In this document: piece by piece, positions 27,345 through 35,317 of the stretch | Layout: the number at the start of each line of letters is the position of its first letter | Position numbering within the stretch: the stretch's first letter is position 1 | Assembly (NCBI RefSeq): GCF_017897595.1 | Contig: NZ_JAGKIK010000023.1 | Span: 1 to 48,640, forward strand | Source: Aquimarina sp. U1-2 | GTDB lineage: Bacteria; Bacteroidota; Bacteroidia; Flavobacteriales; Flavobacteriaceae | Length of the DNA stretch: 48,640 nucleotides | Direction of reading: 5' to 3' | Translations under genes and position numbers: made by a program | The notes under the pieces: model-generated | Told to the model about the DNA's origin: nothing | Database searches by the model: none | What the model saw: only the letters and a program-made list of their open reading frames with translations

Positions 27345-27990
27345 CTACAGATGAACCAAATTGTCTGGAAAATTTTTTATATCACTACTATTTTCTACAC
27401 GAACGGCGGTTCTTGTTTTTTGTTTTACAAGATGTATCAAATCCAGGTGAGACCTATCTTTGAATTGTACAAAAAGATCTCTTCCAATTTTGTTGTTATG
27501 AAGATCCATTGCTCGCTCTAGTTCACTATTAGGAGAAAGGTCTTCATGCAAATCTGTGACTTGCTTTGCCCAATCTACAGCTTTTTGTTCACATTTCTTA
27601 ACGTTATAGGTAACTTTACAGAATAATACCACTTCCACTTTAAAATTACTCATCAAAAATTGCCCTTTTCCGTTTATACTTCAAAATAAAAAGCAACCAT
27701 AGCTACGGCTATGATTGAGTTTTCTTTTTTGCCTAAACAAAAAATGACTGCTTTTTTATTTGAGCAATTTTAAAGTAAAACTGGTATAAAATATTCCATA
27801 AAGCATGCCTAAATGCATTTTCTTTACTCTGTCCATTATGAATATCTCCATACAATTGGTTACAAATCAATACCGTTCGTTTTGTTGTGCTAAGGGTGGG
27901 CCAGATTAAAAGTGGCTGTCGAAACATGAGAAAGGTAAGTAAGCCGATCTCGCGTAAACTTAATCCTTTTATAATGCTCCATAGGTTCAT
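27345..27990 (-). pseudogene. Broken DUF6973-like gene
   Basis: The N-terminal half (27733-27990) ends soon after the family block CNQLYGDIHN...ENAFRHALWNILYQF. The C-terminal half (27345-27656) resumes in another frame with KAVDWAKQVTDLHEDLSPN and AMDLHNNKIGRDLF, which in intact family members follow within about 20 residues. The two halves are separated by a stop and by a non-coding stretch with inverted-repeat ends and an internal hairpin. The function of the intact family is unknown. Both halves are on the strand of the surrounding genes. A sequencing error cannot explain the added ~100 bases. Confidence 0.7.
27626..27787. mobile_element. MITE-like insertion with 27-bp inverted ends and internal terminator hairpin
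   Basis: Arm one (27626-27652) and the reverse complement of arm two (27761-27787) agree at 23 of 27 positions, sharing the core ACTTTAAAATT. Between them lies a hairpin (CATAGC stem, 4-base loop) at about 27695-27716 flanked by T tracts on both strands, which looks like a bidirectional terminator. The unit splits the DUF6973 gene. It has no coding capacity. A clear target-site duplication was not found. Confidence 0.5.
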
Positions 27991-28071
27991 TTTGTATTAA
28001 ATTGACATAGATTTTAAATTAAAGATACCTGTTGGTTTTGTCTTTGTTAACACCGTAAAATTCAGGTCAAT

Positions 28072-29109
28072 TTAATATTCGCTCCTGTATTCTTTTACTG
28101 CATCTACAAATGCTTTGGCATTAGAAACAGGTATATTAGGCAAAATACCGTGACCCAAATTAACGATGTATCTATCTTTACCAAATTCGTCGATCATGGT
28201 TTTAACCATTTTTCTAATTTCGGCAGGCGGTGACAACAACCTCGATGGATCGAAATTACCCTGTAAGGTAATTTTACCACCCGTAAGATATCTTGCATTT
28301 TTTGGAGAACATGTCCAATCTACACCAAGTGCCGACGCACCCGATTTTGCCATATCTTGTAAAGCAAACCAACATCCTTTACCAAAAACAATTACTTCAG
28401 TCATATCTTTTAAAGCATCTACTATTTGCTGGATATATTTCCATGAAAATTCCTGATAATCTACAGGAGACAGCATACCTCCCCAACTATCAAATACCTG
28501 CACAGCATCAACACCGGCGGCTACCTTCTGCTTTAAATATGCGATCGTGGTATCTGTGATTTTTTGTAATAATTGATGTGCTGCTTGCGGTTGGGTAAAA
28601 CATAATGCTTTGGCTTTATCAAAATTTTTAGATCCTTGACCTTGTACCGCATAACACAGTATCGTCCACGGGGATCCCGCAAAACCAATTAGCGGTACAC
28701 GATTATCCAACCGTTCTTTGGTAAGTTTAATGGCATCCATTACATATCCCAGCGTTTCTTGAATGTCGGGAACAATAACTTGCTCAACGTCTTTTAATGA
28801 TCTAATAGGGTTTGGTAACCATGGCCCAATACCCTCTTTCATCTCTACCCCAATATTCATCGCCTGCGGAATTACCAAAATATCGCTAAACAAAATTGCA
28901 GCATCTGGACCAATAATATCAATAGGTTGTACAGTGATCTCTGAAGCTAGCTCGGGGGTTCTACATCGGGTAAAGAAATCATACTTTCGCTTTAGCGCCA
29001 TAAATTCTGGAAGATATCGTCCTGCCTGTCTCATCATCCATACCGGTGGGCGCTCTACGGGTTCTCCTTTGAGGGCTTTAAGAAATAAATCGTTTTTAAT
29101 TTGTGTCAT
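28072..29109 (-). CDS. hemE: Uroporphyrinogen decarboxylase
   Basis: HemE removes four acetate carboxyls from uroporphyrinogen III to give coproporphyrinogen III. The 345-residue length is typical. Signatures include PPVWMMRQAGRYLPEF (21-36), with the substrate-binding arginines in RQAGR, then AILFSDILVIPQAMN, GFAGSPWTILCYAVQG, QVFDSWGGMLSP and, near the C-terminus, NLGHGILPN. It is separated from hemD by a 95-base gap. A haem run in the order hemA-hemC-hemD-hemE is characteristic of this family of bacteria. No broken motif was seen. Confidence 0.96.
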   Translation of the reverse strand: MTQIKNDLFLKALKGEPVERPPVWMMRQAGRYLPEFMALKRKYDFFTRCRTPELASEITVQPIDIIGPDAAILFSDILVIPQAMNIGVEMKEGIGPWLPNPIRSLKDVEQVIVPDIQETLGYVMDAIKLTKERLDNRVPLIGFAGSPWTILCYAVQGQGSKNFDKAKALCFTQPQAAHQLLQKITDTTIAYLKQKVAAGVDAVQVFDSWGGMLSPVDYQEFSWKYIQQIVDALKDMTEVIVFGKGCWFALQDMAKSGASALGVDWTCSPKNARYLTGGKITLQGNFDPSRLLSPPAEIRKMVKTMIDEFGKDRYIVNLGHGILPNIPVSNAKAFVDAVKEYRSEY

Positions 29110-29204
29110 AATTTTATCGTCTTCCCGAGCTTATTAACTATCTGGTAGGTAGCATTTCCAGGAATTTTTTATCATTTATAGTATTTTCCGATAGCTCCCA
29201 GGAT

Positions 29205-29927
29205 TTAAGTCTGAGATGACAAATCGTTTTTATAATATTTTACTGCTCGTACAATCACATTCTCTACGGTAGGTTTATTTGCGACAATTACCTTTTTTGT
29301 ATATTTTTTAGCTTCAGAGGCTGTTGTATTGCCAATACAAAAAGCAATACTATCACCCATAGCATTTTCTGTTACATAGCTTTGAACTGCCGATGGACTA
29401 AAAAATAAAATTCCGTCAAAAGATCGATCAAATTTTCGCGTATTCAAATGCGTATTATAAACAATGTGCTCTGTAAAATGTACCTTATGCTGACTCAGCA
29501 ATTCAGGCAATTCATTTCTTCTTAGATTACCGCAAAAGAAGGAAAATGATTCGGTTTTGTACTTTTTTATAATGATTTCAGCCAAATCTGAGGCATTTTG
29601 AGCAATTTCTGCAACTTTATACCCGTTTTCTTCTAAAAGCTTTTTAGTGTTTGAACCTACGCAGAAACAATTCTGAATTCTGAATTCTGAATTCTGAATT
29701 GATCGTACAGCATTTTTGCTGGTAAAAATTGCATTCTTTTGTATACTTCTGATTCCTGAAATATCTAAAAGCTCAATTTTTATTGCATCGTATTCTACTA
29801 ATCCGATTCCGGCATTGAGCAACAACTCTTTTTGAGATTGTAATAGTTTTTTTGAAGCCAAAACAGTCCCTGAGCTGTTCCCTCTTCTCGAGGAGAGAGC
29901 TAGGGTGAGGGGTTCTTCACTATCCAT
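29205..29927 (-). CDS. hemD: Uroporphyrinogen-III synthase with an altered N-terminus and a 7-bp repeat tract
   Basis: HemD closes and inverts ring D of hydroxymethylbilane to give uroporphyrinogen III. The recognisable domain begins at TVLASKKLLQSQKELL and includes NAIFTSKNAV, CVGSNTKKLLEENGYKV, FFCGNLRRNELPELL, ILFFSPSAVQSYV and FCIGNTTASEAKKY. The family is poorly conserved, but position after hemC and these blocks support the call. The frame stays open upstream to 30185 through a DUF559 remnant. I chose the ATG at 29927, giving 240 residues with about 20 N-terminal residues contributed by a repeat (EEPLTLALSSRRG). A TTG at 29861 is the other option. A tract of 7-bp units at 29669-29700 encodes IQNSEFRIQN. 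Confidence 0.8.
   Translation of the reverse strand: MDSEEPLTLALSSRRGNSSGTVLASKKLLQSQKELLLNAGIGLVEYDAIKIELLDISGIRSIQKNAIFTSKNAVRSIQNSEFRIQNCFCVGSNTKKLLEENGYKVAEIAQNASDLAEIIIKKYKTESFSFFCGNLRRNELPELLSQHKVHFTEHIVYNTHLNTRKFDRSFDGILFFSPSAVQSYVTENAMGDSIAFCIGNTTASEAKKYTKKVIVANKPTVENVIVRAVKYYKNDLSSQT
29669..29700. repeat. Heptanucleotide tandem repeat inside hemD
   Basis: AATTCTG occurs four full times in a row (29669-29696) followed by AATT. The unit length is 7, which is not a multiple of three, so gain or loss of a unit shifts the hemD reading frame. In this window the frame is open. Confidence 0.9.
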
Positions 29928-30213
29928 TATACTCCTATTTGGAATTTCTTTTACAGAAGAAGAAGTCTTAATCGACCTCTTACTACTTGACAAAATTAAT
30001 TCTAGTACTATTTGATATTTAATATTGACGAAATCTACGATGTAATTTTTGATAGGGTATTGTCTTCTAAACTTCAAATTTTCGAATCCCCCATTTCTAA
30101 GGTGTCTCCACAACTTAGCTTCAGCTCTAGTCTGGTCTTTTCGAAGTAATCTTGATATTTGAGTTTTCGTATTCATGCTCCTCACCCTAACCCTCTCCCC
30201 AGGGAGAGGGAAC
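29877..30213. mobile_element. Inverted-repeat-bounded element carrying a DUF559 remnant
   Basis: The stretches at 29877-29911 and 30180-30213 are inverted copies of a ~34-bp repeat (GTTCCCTC ... GGAGAG ... TAGGGTGAGG). Each is itself partly palindromic and, when read as protein, gives the familiar LTLALS.R.G or PNPLPRERE-like pattern of dispersed repeats. The enclosed 268 bases hold the start of a DUF559 coding region and sit exactly between hemC and hemD. Confidence 0.6.
29928..30176 (-). pseudogene. Truncated DUF559 endonuclease-like protein
   Basis: From the ATG at 30176 (MNTKTQISRLL), the first 60 residues match DUF559: TRAEAKLWRHLRNGGFENLKFRRQYPI followed by YIVDFVNIKYQIVLEL. After that the sequence turns into Ser/Lys-rich filler, and the rest of the domain (the part with the conserved DG.H and R-F segments, related to very short patch repair endonucleases) is missing. 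The frame runs on into hemD without a stop. It is best seen as a remnant within the inverted-repeat element. Confidence 0.65.
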
Positions 30214-30229
30214 TGATGCTAACTTATAT

Positions 30230-31141
30230 TTACTTAATTATCGATTTGATCTCCTGCATTAACTCTCTCCCACCATTATCTAATATTTCCTGTGCACAGC
30301 TGATCCCTAGATTTCTTGCTTCGCCAATGTTTACTTTTTGGGTTACCTCTACCTTCCTTTTCCCATTCAGACTAAATAAAGCCCCGGTAAACTCAATTTG
30401 GTCATTTTCAAGCGTAGCCAGCGCTCCTATAGGTGCCGTACATCCTCCTTCTAATACTCGTAGAAACTCTCTTTCGATATGTACACAAATTTCAGTTGAT
30501 TTATGATTAAGTTTTGCCAGGGTATTTCTACAATAATCATCCTGTTCTTTGGCTACCACTAGCATAGCACCTTGAGCAGGTGCAGGGATCATCCAATCCA
30601 AGTTTATATAATTTTCCGGTTTAAGGTCGATACGTTCTAATCCTGCCGCGGCAAAAATAGCACCATCCCAATGGCTATCTGCTAATTTTTGTATACGAGT
30701 ATTTACATTTCCACGTAAATCTACAACAGTATGCTTCTGATATTTGTGCAACCATTGTGCTTTACGCCGTAGGCTACCTGTAGCAATTGTTCCTTTATTA
30801 TTTAAGAAATCTAAACCTTTATGTACCAAAATATCCAGTACACTGGCTCGTTTGAATACTGCAGCTTCTACAATACCTTTTGGTAATGCTGTAGGAACAT
30901 CTTTCATAGAGTGCACAGCGATATCAATGTCTCCATTGATCATAGCAATATCCAGGGTTTTTGTAAAAATCCCGGTAATACCTAATTCGTATAAAGGTTT
31001 ATCCAGAATGATATCGCCAGTTGATTTTACAGGTATCAATTCTGTTTGGCACCCCAGATCAACTAAACTACGCTGCACCGTATGCGCCTGCCACAGCGCT
31101 AATTCGCTATCTCTGGTGCCTATTCGTATCGTTCTACTCAA
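30230..31141 (-). CDS. hemC: Hydroxymethylbilane synthase (porphobilinogen deaminase)
   Basis: HemC condenses four porphobilinogen molecules into the linear tetrapyrrole hydroxymethylbilane. The 303-residue protein starts IRIGTRDSELALWQA and carries IAVHSMKDVPT (74-84), TGSLRRKAQ (121-129), LRGNVNTRI (142-150) and the dipyrromethane-cofactor cysteine C234 in EGGCTAPIGA. The start codon is TTG (TTG AGT AGA). No in-frame ATG or GTG is near, and the alignment with the usual family start (MS-x-x-IRIGTR) supports this choice. It starts two bases after the hemA stop, implying translational coupling. Confidence 0.95.
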   Translation of the reverse strand: MSRTIRIGTRDSELALWQAHTVQRSLVDLGCQTELIPVKSTGDIILDKPLYELGITGIFTKTLDIAMINGDIDIAVHSMKDVPTALPKGIVEAAVFKRASVLDILVHKGLDFLNNKGTIATGSLRRKAQWLHKYQKHTVVDLRGNVNTRIQKLADSHWDGAIFAAAGLERIDLKPENYINLDWMIPAPAQGAMLVVAKEQDDYCRNTLAKLNHKSTEICVHIEREFLRVLEGGCTAPIGALATLENDQIEFTGALFSLNGKRKVEVTQKVNIGEARNLGISCAQEILDNGGRELMQEIKSIIK

Positions 31142-31143
31142 GA

Positions 31144-32394
31144 TTACTTATTTTGTAATTGAAAAACTTTTTGTATCAATTCCAGACTTTCGCTTGCCGA
31201 AGTATTTTCATCCTTTAAATGATTAGCAAAGTGGTTGGTAATCTTCTGAATTATGCGACTGCTGATGATATCTGCATGTTCTTCATCAAAATCTGTATAC
31301 TTTTTGCGCTGTAGATTGATTTCAGCTTCTTTTAGTGAGGTAAGTTTATTTTTTAGCGCTTTAATTGTAGGTGCGAATTTTCTAGTCTCTAACCAGTTAT
31401 CAAATTCTCCTTTGATCTCTGTAATAATAGTTTCTGCCTTTGGAATATGTTGCTTTCTACGTTGCAAGGTCTGATCGGTCATCTTGGATAAATCATCAAG
31501 ATGCACTAGTGTTACATTTGGTAATTCGGTTACATCAACAGCTACGTTTCTGGGTATTGATAAATCTAAAATCAGTAAAGGCTTGTCAGAATGAATCAAT
31601 GCTTTGGAAATGGTGGGTTTTTGAGCTCCGGTAGCCACTATTAATACATCTGAAGTTGCTATCTCAGACTGAATATTGGCATAATCCTTTACGACCAGAT
31701 TAAATTTTCCGGCAATCTCCTCAGCTTTGGTTTTGGTTCTATTCACCAAAACAATGTGATCGTTCTTCGTGTGTTTTACAAGGTTTTCACAAGTGTTTCT
31801 ACCTATTTTCCCTGTGCCAAAAAGTAGTAAGTTTTTACGAGAAACATGAGGTACTCGTGCCAAAATATATTGTACCGCGGCAAAACTTACAGAAGTCGCC
31901 CCACTAGAAATATCGGTTTCATTCTTTATACGCTTACTTGCCTGTATAACAGCATTAACCAAGCGTTCCATAAAAGGATTGACCATGTCCTCCTTTTTAG
32001 ATTGCTTAAAGCTTATTTTTAGCTGACTAATAATCTCAAAATCGCCAAGGATTTGACTATCCAAGCCGGTACCTACCTTAAAAAGGTGAGCAATTGCAGT
32101 ATTGTTTTTATGTACATAGGCAACTTTTTCAAACTCTTCGACAGTACCATGTGTATGCTCACAAAGTAATTTAATCAACTGGAAAGGATGTTCGGCAAAA
32201 CCATACAATTCAGTTCTGTTACATGTTGAAATCACTACAAGAGAAAAAATTCCCTCTTGCTTAGCCTGTACCAAAATATTTCTTTTGGCATCATTTGCAA
32301 TACTAAAATGACCTCGTATCTCGGCATCTGCTTTTTTATAGCTAAGACCAATGGCATAAAAATTTTTTCCGTTCGCTTGCAAATGGGGCTCCAT
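31144..32394 (-). CDS. hemA: Glutamyl-tRNA reductase
   Basis: This enzyme reduces glutamyl-tRNA to glutamate-1-semialdehyde, the committed step of the C5 route to haem. The 416-residue protein has the nucleophile C58 in STCNRTELYG, the block VGTGLDSQILGDFEII, the NADPH fold LLLFGTGKIGRNTCENL, VATGAQKP and DLSIPRNV, and a C-terminal helical dimerisation region. It is the first gene of the haem run and faces an AraC regulator across a 295-base gap. HemL (next step) and HemB are not in the window. Confidence 0.96.
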   Translation of the reverse strand: MEPHLQANGKNFYAIGLSYKKADAEIRGHFSIANDAKRNILVQAKQEGIFSLVVISTCNRTELYGFAEHPFQLIKLLCEHTHGTVEEFEKVAYVHKNNTAIAHLFKVGTGLDSQILGDFEIISQLKISFKQSKKEDMVNPFMERLVNAVIQASKRIKNETDISSGATSVSFAAVQYILARVPHVSRKNLLLFGTGKIGRNTCENLVKHTKNDHIVLVNRTKTKAEEIAGKFNLVVKDYANIQSEIATSDVLIVATGAQKPTISKALIHSDKPLLILDLSIPRNVAVDVTELPNVTLVHLDDLSKMTDQTLQRRKQHIPKAETIITEIKGEFDNWLETRKFAPTIKALKNKLTSLKEAEINLQRKKYTDFDEEHADIISSRIIQKITNHFANHLKDENTSASESLELIQKVFQLQNK

Positions 32395-32689
32395 GTATTG
32401 TATATTCCTTTTACTCGATAATCTAGATGTTAGTGCTCGTTAGATATATCTTGTAATGTAAACCTTTTGTTAACCTATGCCTCATTAATTTTTATAGAGG
32501 ATATTAATTTTGACAAAAATATTTTACATAATCTTTAAAAAATAACGCTAGAAGAATAATAAGTAACGAAATACGGTATTATCGATAGTTTTTTAGATGA
32601 AAACGAATAAAAACCTTTATTTTTGGTAGACATCAAAGAAACTTTTTTCGATAGTTTAGACTGTTTCTAAATAAATCACATTTCTTCTT
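32395..32689. promoter_or_regulatory. Divergent promoter region between hemA and the AraC gene
   Basis: This 295-base AT-rich interval separates the divergent hemA and AraC starts and must hold both promoters. On the minus strand, TTTGTC followed 15-17 bases later by TATAAAAA (about 32490-32518) loosely resembles the Bacteroidota -33 (TTTG) and -7 (TAnnTTTG) elements, without a full match. No riboswitch-like structure was recognised. Confidence 0.35.
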
Positions 32690-33580
32690 ATGGAAATTAA
32701 ACAAAAAAATAACGCTCCAGGGGTACTTGAAGAAACTCAAATAGAAGATGGTTTCTTCATCTTAAAATTTCAAAATGAAACGCATGATAACCAAAGGGTT
32801 ATAAGAGATATTGATAGTAGTTTTATTCAGTTCCACTTTTGTATTAAAGGTGCCGTACAATTTAATTTTAACAATGGAAGCTATACTATTCCGTTGGTTG
32901 AAGAAAATTCTCTGTTACTGTATAATCCACAGCGAGATTTACCTATGAATCTCGAAATGGACAAAGATTCCTGGTTAATTACTGTCTTAATTTCTATTAA
33001 AAAATTTCATTCGCTATTCTCTAAAGAAGCAGACTATATTCCTTTCCTGGGTCAAGGAAATCGTGATAAAAAATACTATACAGATGCCAGTATATCTCCT
33101 GCTATGGCCGTTGTTTTAAATCAAATAATGAATTACAGTTTGCACCCCTCGATCAAGCTATTGTACTGTAAAGGAAAGGCTTATGAATTGCTAAGCCTAT
33201 ATTTTAACCGCCCGGAAGATGCAGATACAGAGCAATGTCCTTTTTTGGTAGATGAAGAAAACGTTCTTAAAATACGTAAAGCCAAACAAATAGTAATCGC
33301 CAGAATGGCAGAGCCCCCAACATTGCAAGAATTAGCCAACGAAATAGGATTGCCTCTAAGAAAGTTAAAGGATGGGTTTAAACAAATTTATGGAGAACCG
33401 GTATACGCCTTTCTGTTTGATTACAAAATGGAAGTAGCCCGACAACTACTAGCTTCGGGAAGTCATAATGTAAATGAAGTAGGTTTAAAGGTGGGATACA
33501 GTACAGCAAGCCACTTTATTGCTGCCTTTAAAAAGAAATTTGGCACTACTCCAAAAAAATATGTAATGAGTCTTACTTAA
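32690..33580 (+). CDS. AraC-family transcriptional regulator beside the haem genes
   Basis: This 296-residue regulator has an N-terminal cupin-like region (about 15-170, containing SFIQFHFCIKGAVQFNFNNGSY) and a C-terminal double helix-turn-helix (about 195-296: TLQELANEIGLPLRKLKDGF and NEVGLKVGYSTASHFIAAFKKKFGTTPKKYV). It is divergent from hemA, and a regulator in this position is common in related bacteria, so control of tetrapyrrole or iron genes is a reasonable inference. The protein itself shows no direct sign of iron or haem binding. Confidence 0.85.
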   Translation: MEIKQKNNAPGVLEETQIEDGFFILKFQNETHDNQRVIRDIDSSFIQFHFCIKGAVQFNFNNGSYTIPLVEENSLLLYNPQRDLPMNLEMDKDSWLITVLISIKKFHSLFSKEADYIPFLGQGNRDKKYYTDASISPAMAVVLNQIMNYSLHPSIKLLYCKGKAYELLSLYFNRPEDADTEQCPFLVDEENVLKIRKAKQIVIARMAEPPTLQELANEIGLPLRKLKDGFKQIYGEPVYAFLFDYKMEVARQLLASGSHNVNEVGLKVGYSTASHFIAAFKKKFGTTPKKYVMSLT

Positions 33581-33587
33581 AACGCTA

Positions 33588-33767
33588 TTACTCGGCAGAT
33601 TCCACCCGTGGAATACCTACACCCTTTTGTAAAGATACTATTGAGTCATACATTCCTCGATTTTCTTCTGTAGTATCTGCTAATACAGAAACAAAATCAA
33701 ACTGCTCTAATAATTCTAAAACAAAAGGTAATTTGTCTTTTTCGACGTCTACGATTATACGTTTCAT
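33588..33767 (-). CDS. Small hypothetical protein
   Basis: From the ATG at 33767 (MKRIIVDVEKDKLPFVLELLEQFDFV) the protein has 59 residues; an upstream in-frame start at 33797 would add ten. The pattern of a short strand, an amphipathic helix and a charged tail resembles small antitoxin-like proteins of Bacteroidota. No toxin gene is adjacent. It is convergent with the AraC gene and only 7 bases from its end. Confidence 0.5.
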   Translation of the reverse strand: MKRIIVDVEKDKLPFVLELLEQFDFVSVLADTTEENRGMYDSIVSLQKGVGIPRVESAE

Positions 33768-33797
33768 GTGTTCTAAAAATTGTTTGTTAACAGTCAC

Positions 33798-34279
33798 ATG
33801 TAACCCTATACTTACACTCGTAAATTAGTACCTTTGCGCAATTTATACCAAATTACTTTACGCTTTGGTAGTATTGGGTTCATCTTGCTTTTATCTTCTA
33901 AAAATACTAAAATAAAATTACTCAACTTTTAGTTTATTAGAATTTAACGAATTTATAAGGTTGTTTATGCCGTTGTAAAGTCTAAATAATGAAGATCCGT
34001 AATTTAACCTAAACGGTTGGTGTCAAGCTGAATACTGAAACGAGTTCAGCACAGGCTTGTTTCAGCTTCTCATCTCAGTGTACTGAAAATAAACGTAATG
34101 AGATCCTGAAATGAATTCAGGATGACTTCTCAGTTAAATTTTAAGTATAATAACGAACAATCAAAATCTAAATTATCCTTATGGTAATATTTACATATCC
34201 TTGTATCAAAAACTCTTATGGTTTTTATCAACATTCCTTTATATAGTTTGTATTTTTGTTTTGCGAAAAAAGAAAAATT
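33798..34279. other. Intergenic stretch with dispersed hairpin repeats before hemH
   Basis: No gene is seen here. Bases 34020-34140 hold interspersed repeats with hairpin potential: ATCCTGAA paired with TTCAGGAT (34104-34124) and a GCTGAA/TTCAGC pair around 34027-34051, the kind of element that recurs in flavobacterial intergenic DNA. Near the hemH start, TATTTTTG at 34251-34258 matches the Bacteroidota -7 consensus TAnnTTTG and lies about 21 bases before the ATG, but no good -33 TTTG was found at the right distance. Confidence 0.5.
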
Positions 34280-35317
34280 ATGAGCAAAGGTGTTCTCCTG
34301 GTTAATCTTGGGTCGCCAGACAGTACAGACCCTAAAGATGTAAAAAAATATTTGGGTGAATTTTTAATGGATCCCCGTGTTATCGACGTTCCCCTATGGG
34401 CAAGAACATTGCTTGTAAAAGGAATTATCTTAAACACACGGCCCAAAAAATCGGCAGCTGCGTATCAAAAAATATGGTGGGATGAAGGCTCTCCGCTCAT
34501 TGTTATTTCTGAAAGGTTACAGAAGAAAGTAGCGCAACGCACCTCAATTCCGGTAGGTTTGGCTATGCGCTACGGGTCAATGAGTATTGAAAAAGGATTA
34601 AGGACATTACATGATCAAGGTGTAAACGAGGTAATGCTTGTGCCATTATACCCTCAATTTGCTATGGCTACTACCGAAACCATTTTAGTTTTGGCAGAAG
34701 AGCTTCGGCAACAGCATTTCCCAGACATGACATTTGTAGATATCCCGGCGTTTTACAAAAAACCTGAATATATCGAAGTGCTTTCAAAAAGTATTGCCGA
34801 AAAGCTTGAAGGTGTAGCCTATGATCACTTATTATTTAGCTATCACGGTGTTCCCGAAAGACATATTCGAAAAAGTGACATTAGTAACGGAAACTGTAAA
34901 ATGGATGGCAAGTGCTGCTTTAAAAAAGGAGCTGTACAACATGAGTTCTGCTATCGCCATCAATGCGAAATGACTACAGTACAAGTAGCAAAAAAACTAA
35001 AACTTAAAAATGGAACGTATTCTACCTCTTTCCAGTCTCGTTTGGGATTTGATCCATGGCTACAACCCTATACCGATCGTACTATTGAAAGAATGGGAAA
35101 AGAGGGTATTCAAAAAATGGCCATCGTAACTCCGGCTTTTGTTTCTGATTGTTTAGAGACTTTAGAAGAAATTGCAATGGAGGGTGAAGAAATTTTTCAC
35201 GAATCTGGCGGAAAAGAATTTACAACAATACCCTGCCTTAATGATCGCGATGATTGGGCTGATGTCTTGGCAACCTGGGTTAATGAATGGGCAAAGACTG
35301 AAATAGAGATTGCATAA
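34280..35317 (+). CDS. hemH: Ferrochelatase
   Basis: HemH inserts Fe2+ into protoporphyrin IX, the last step of protohaem synthesis. The start at 34280 (MSKGVLLVNLGSPDSTDP) matches the family start. Visible blocks are GVLLVNLGSP, the RYGS region, VPLYPQFAMATTE, the metal-site histidine H189 in LLFSYHGVPERH, and VTPAFVSDCLETLEEIAMEG with the conserved Glu. A cysteine-rich insert (about 206-229, with CKMDGKCC and FCYRHQCE) follows the histidine and could bind a metal or [2Fe-2S] cluster; whether it does is not known. The stop overlaps the next gene (TAATG). Confidence 0.96.
   Translation: MSKGVLLVNLGSPDSTDPKDVKKYLGEFLMDPRVIDVPLWARTLLVKGIILNTRPKKSAAAYQKIWWDEGSPLIVISERLQKKVAQRTSIPVGLAMRYGSMSIEKGLRTLHDQGVNEVMLVPLYPQFAMATTETILVLAEELRQQHFPDMTFVDIPAFYKKPEYIEVLSKSIAEKLEGVAYDHLLFSYHGVPERHIRKSDISNGNCKMDGKCCFKKGAVQHEFCYRHQCEMTTVQVAKKLKLKNGTYSTSFQSRLGFDPWLQPYTDRTIERMGKEGIQKMAIVTPAFVSDCLETLEEIAMEGEEIFHESGGKEFTTIPCLNDRDDWADVLATWVNEWAKTEIEIA

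Noticed and set aside
29205..30185. A genuine DUF559-HemD fusion enzyme
   Set aside because: The DUF559 part stops halfway through its domain and is bounded by inverted repeats, so an insertion that happens to be in frame is more likely than a functional fusion.
33588..33797. Toxin-antitoxin pair
   Set aside because: Only one small antitoxin-like protein is present; no toxin-like gene is adjacent on either side.
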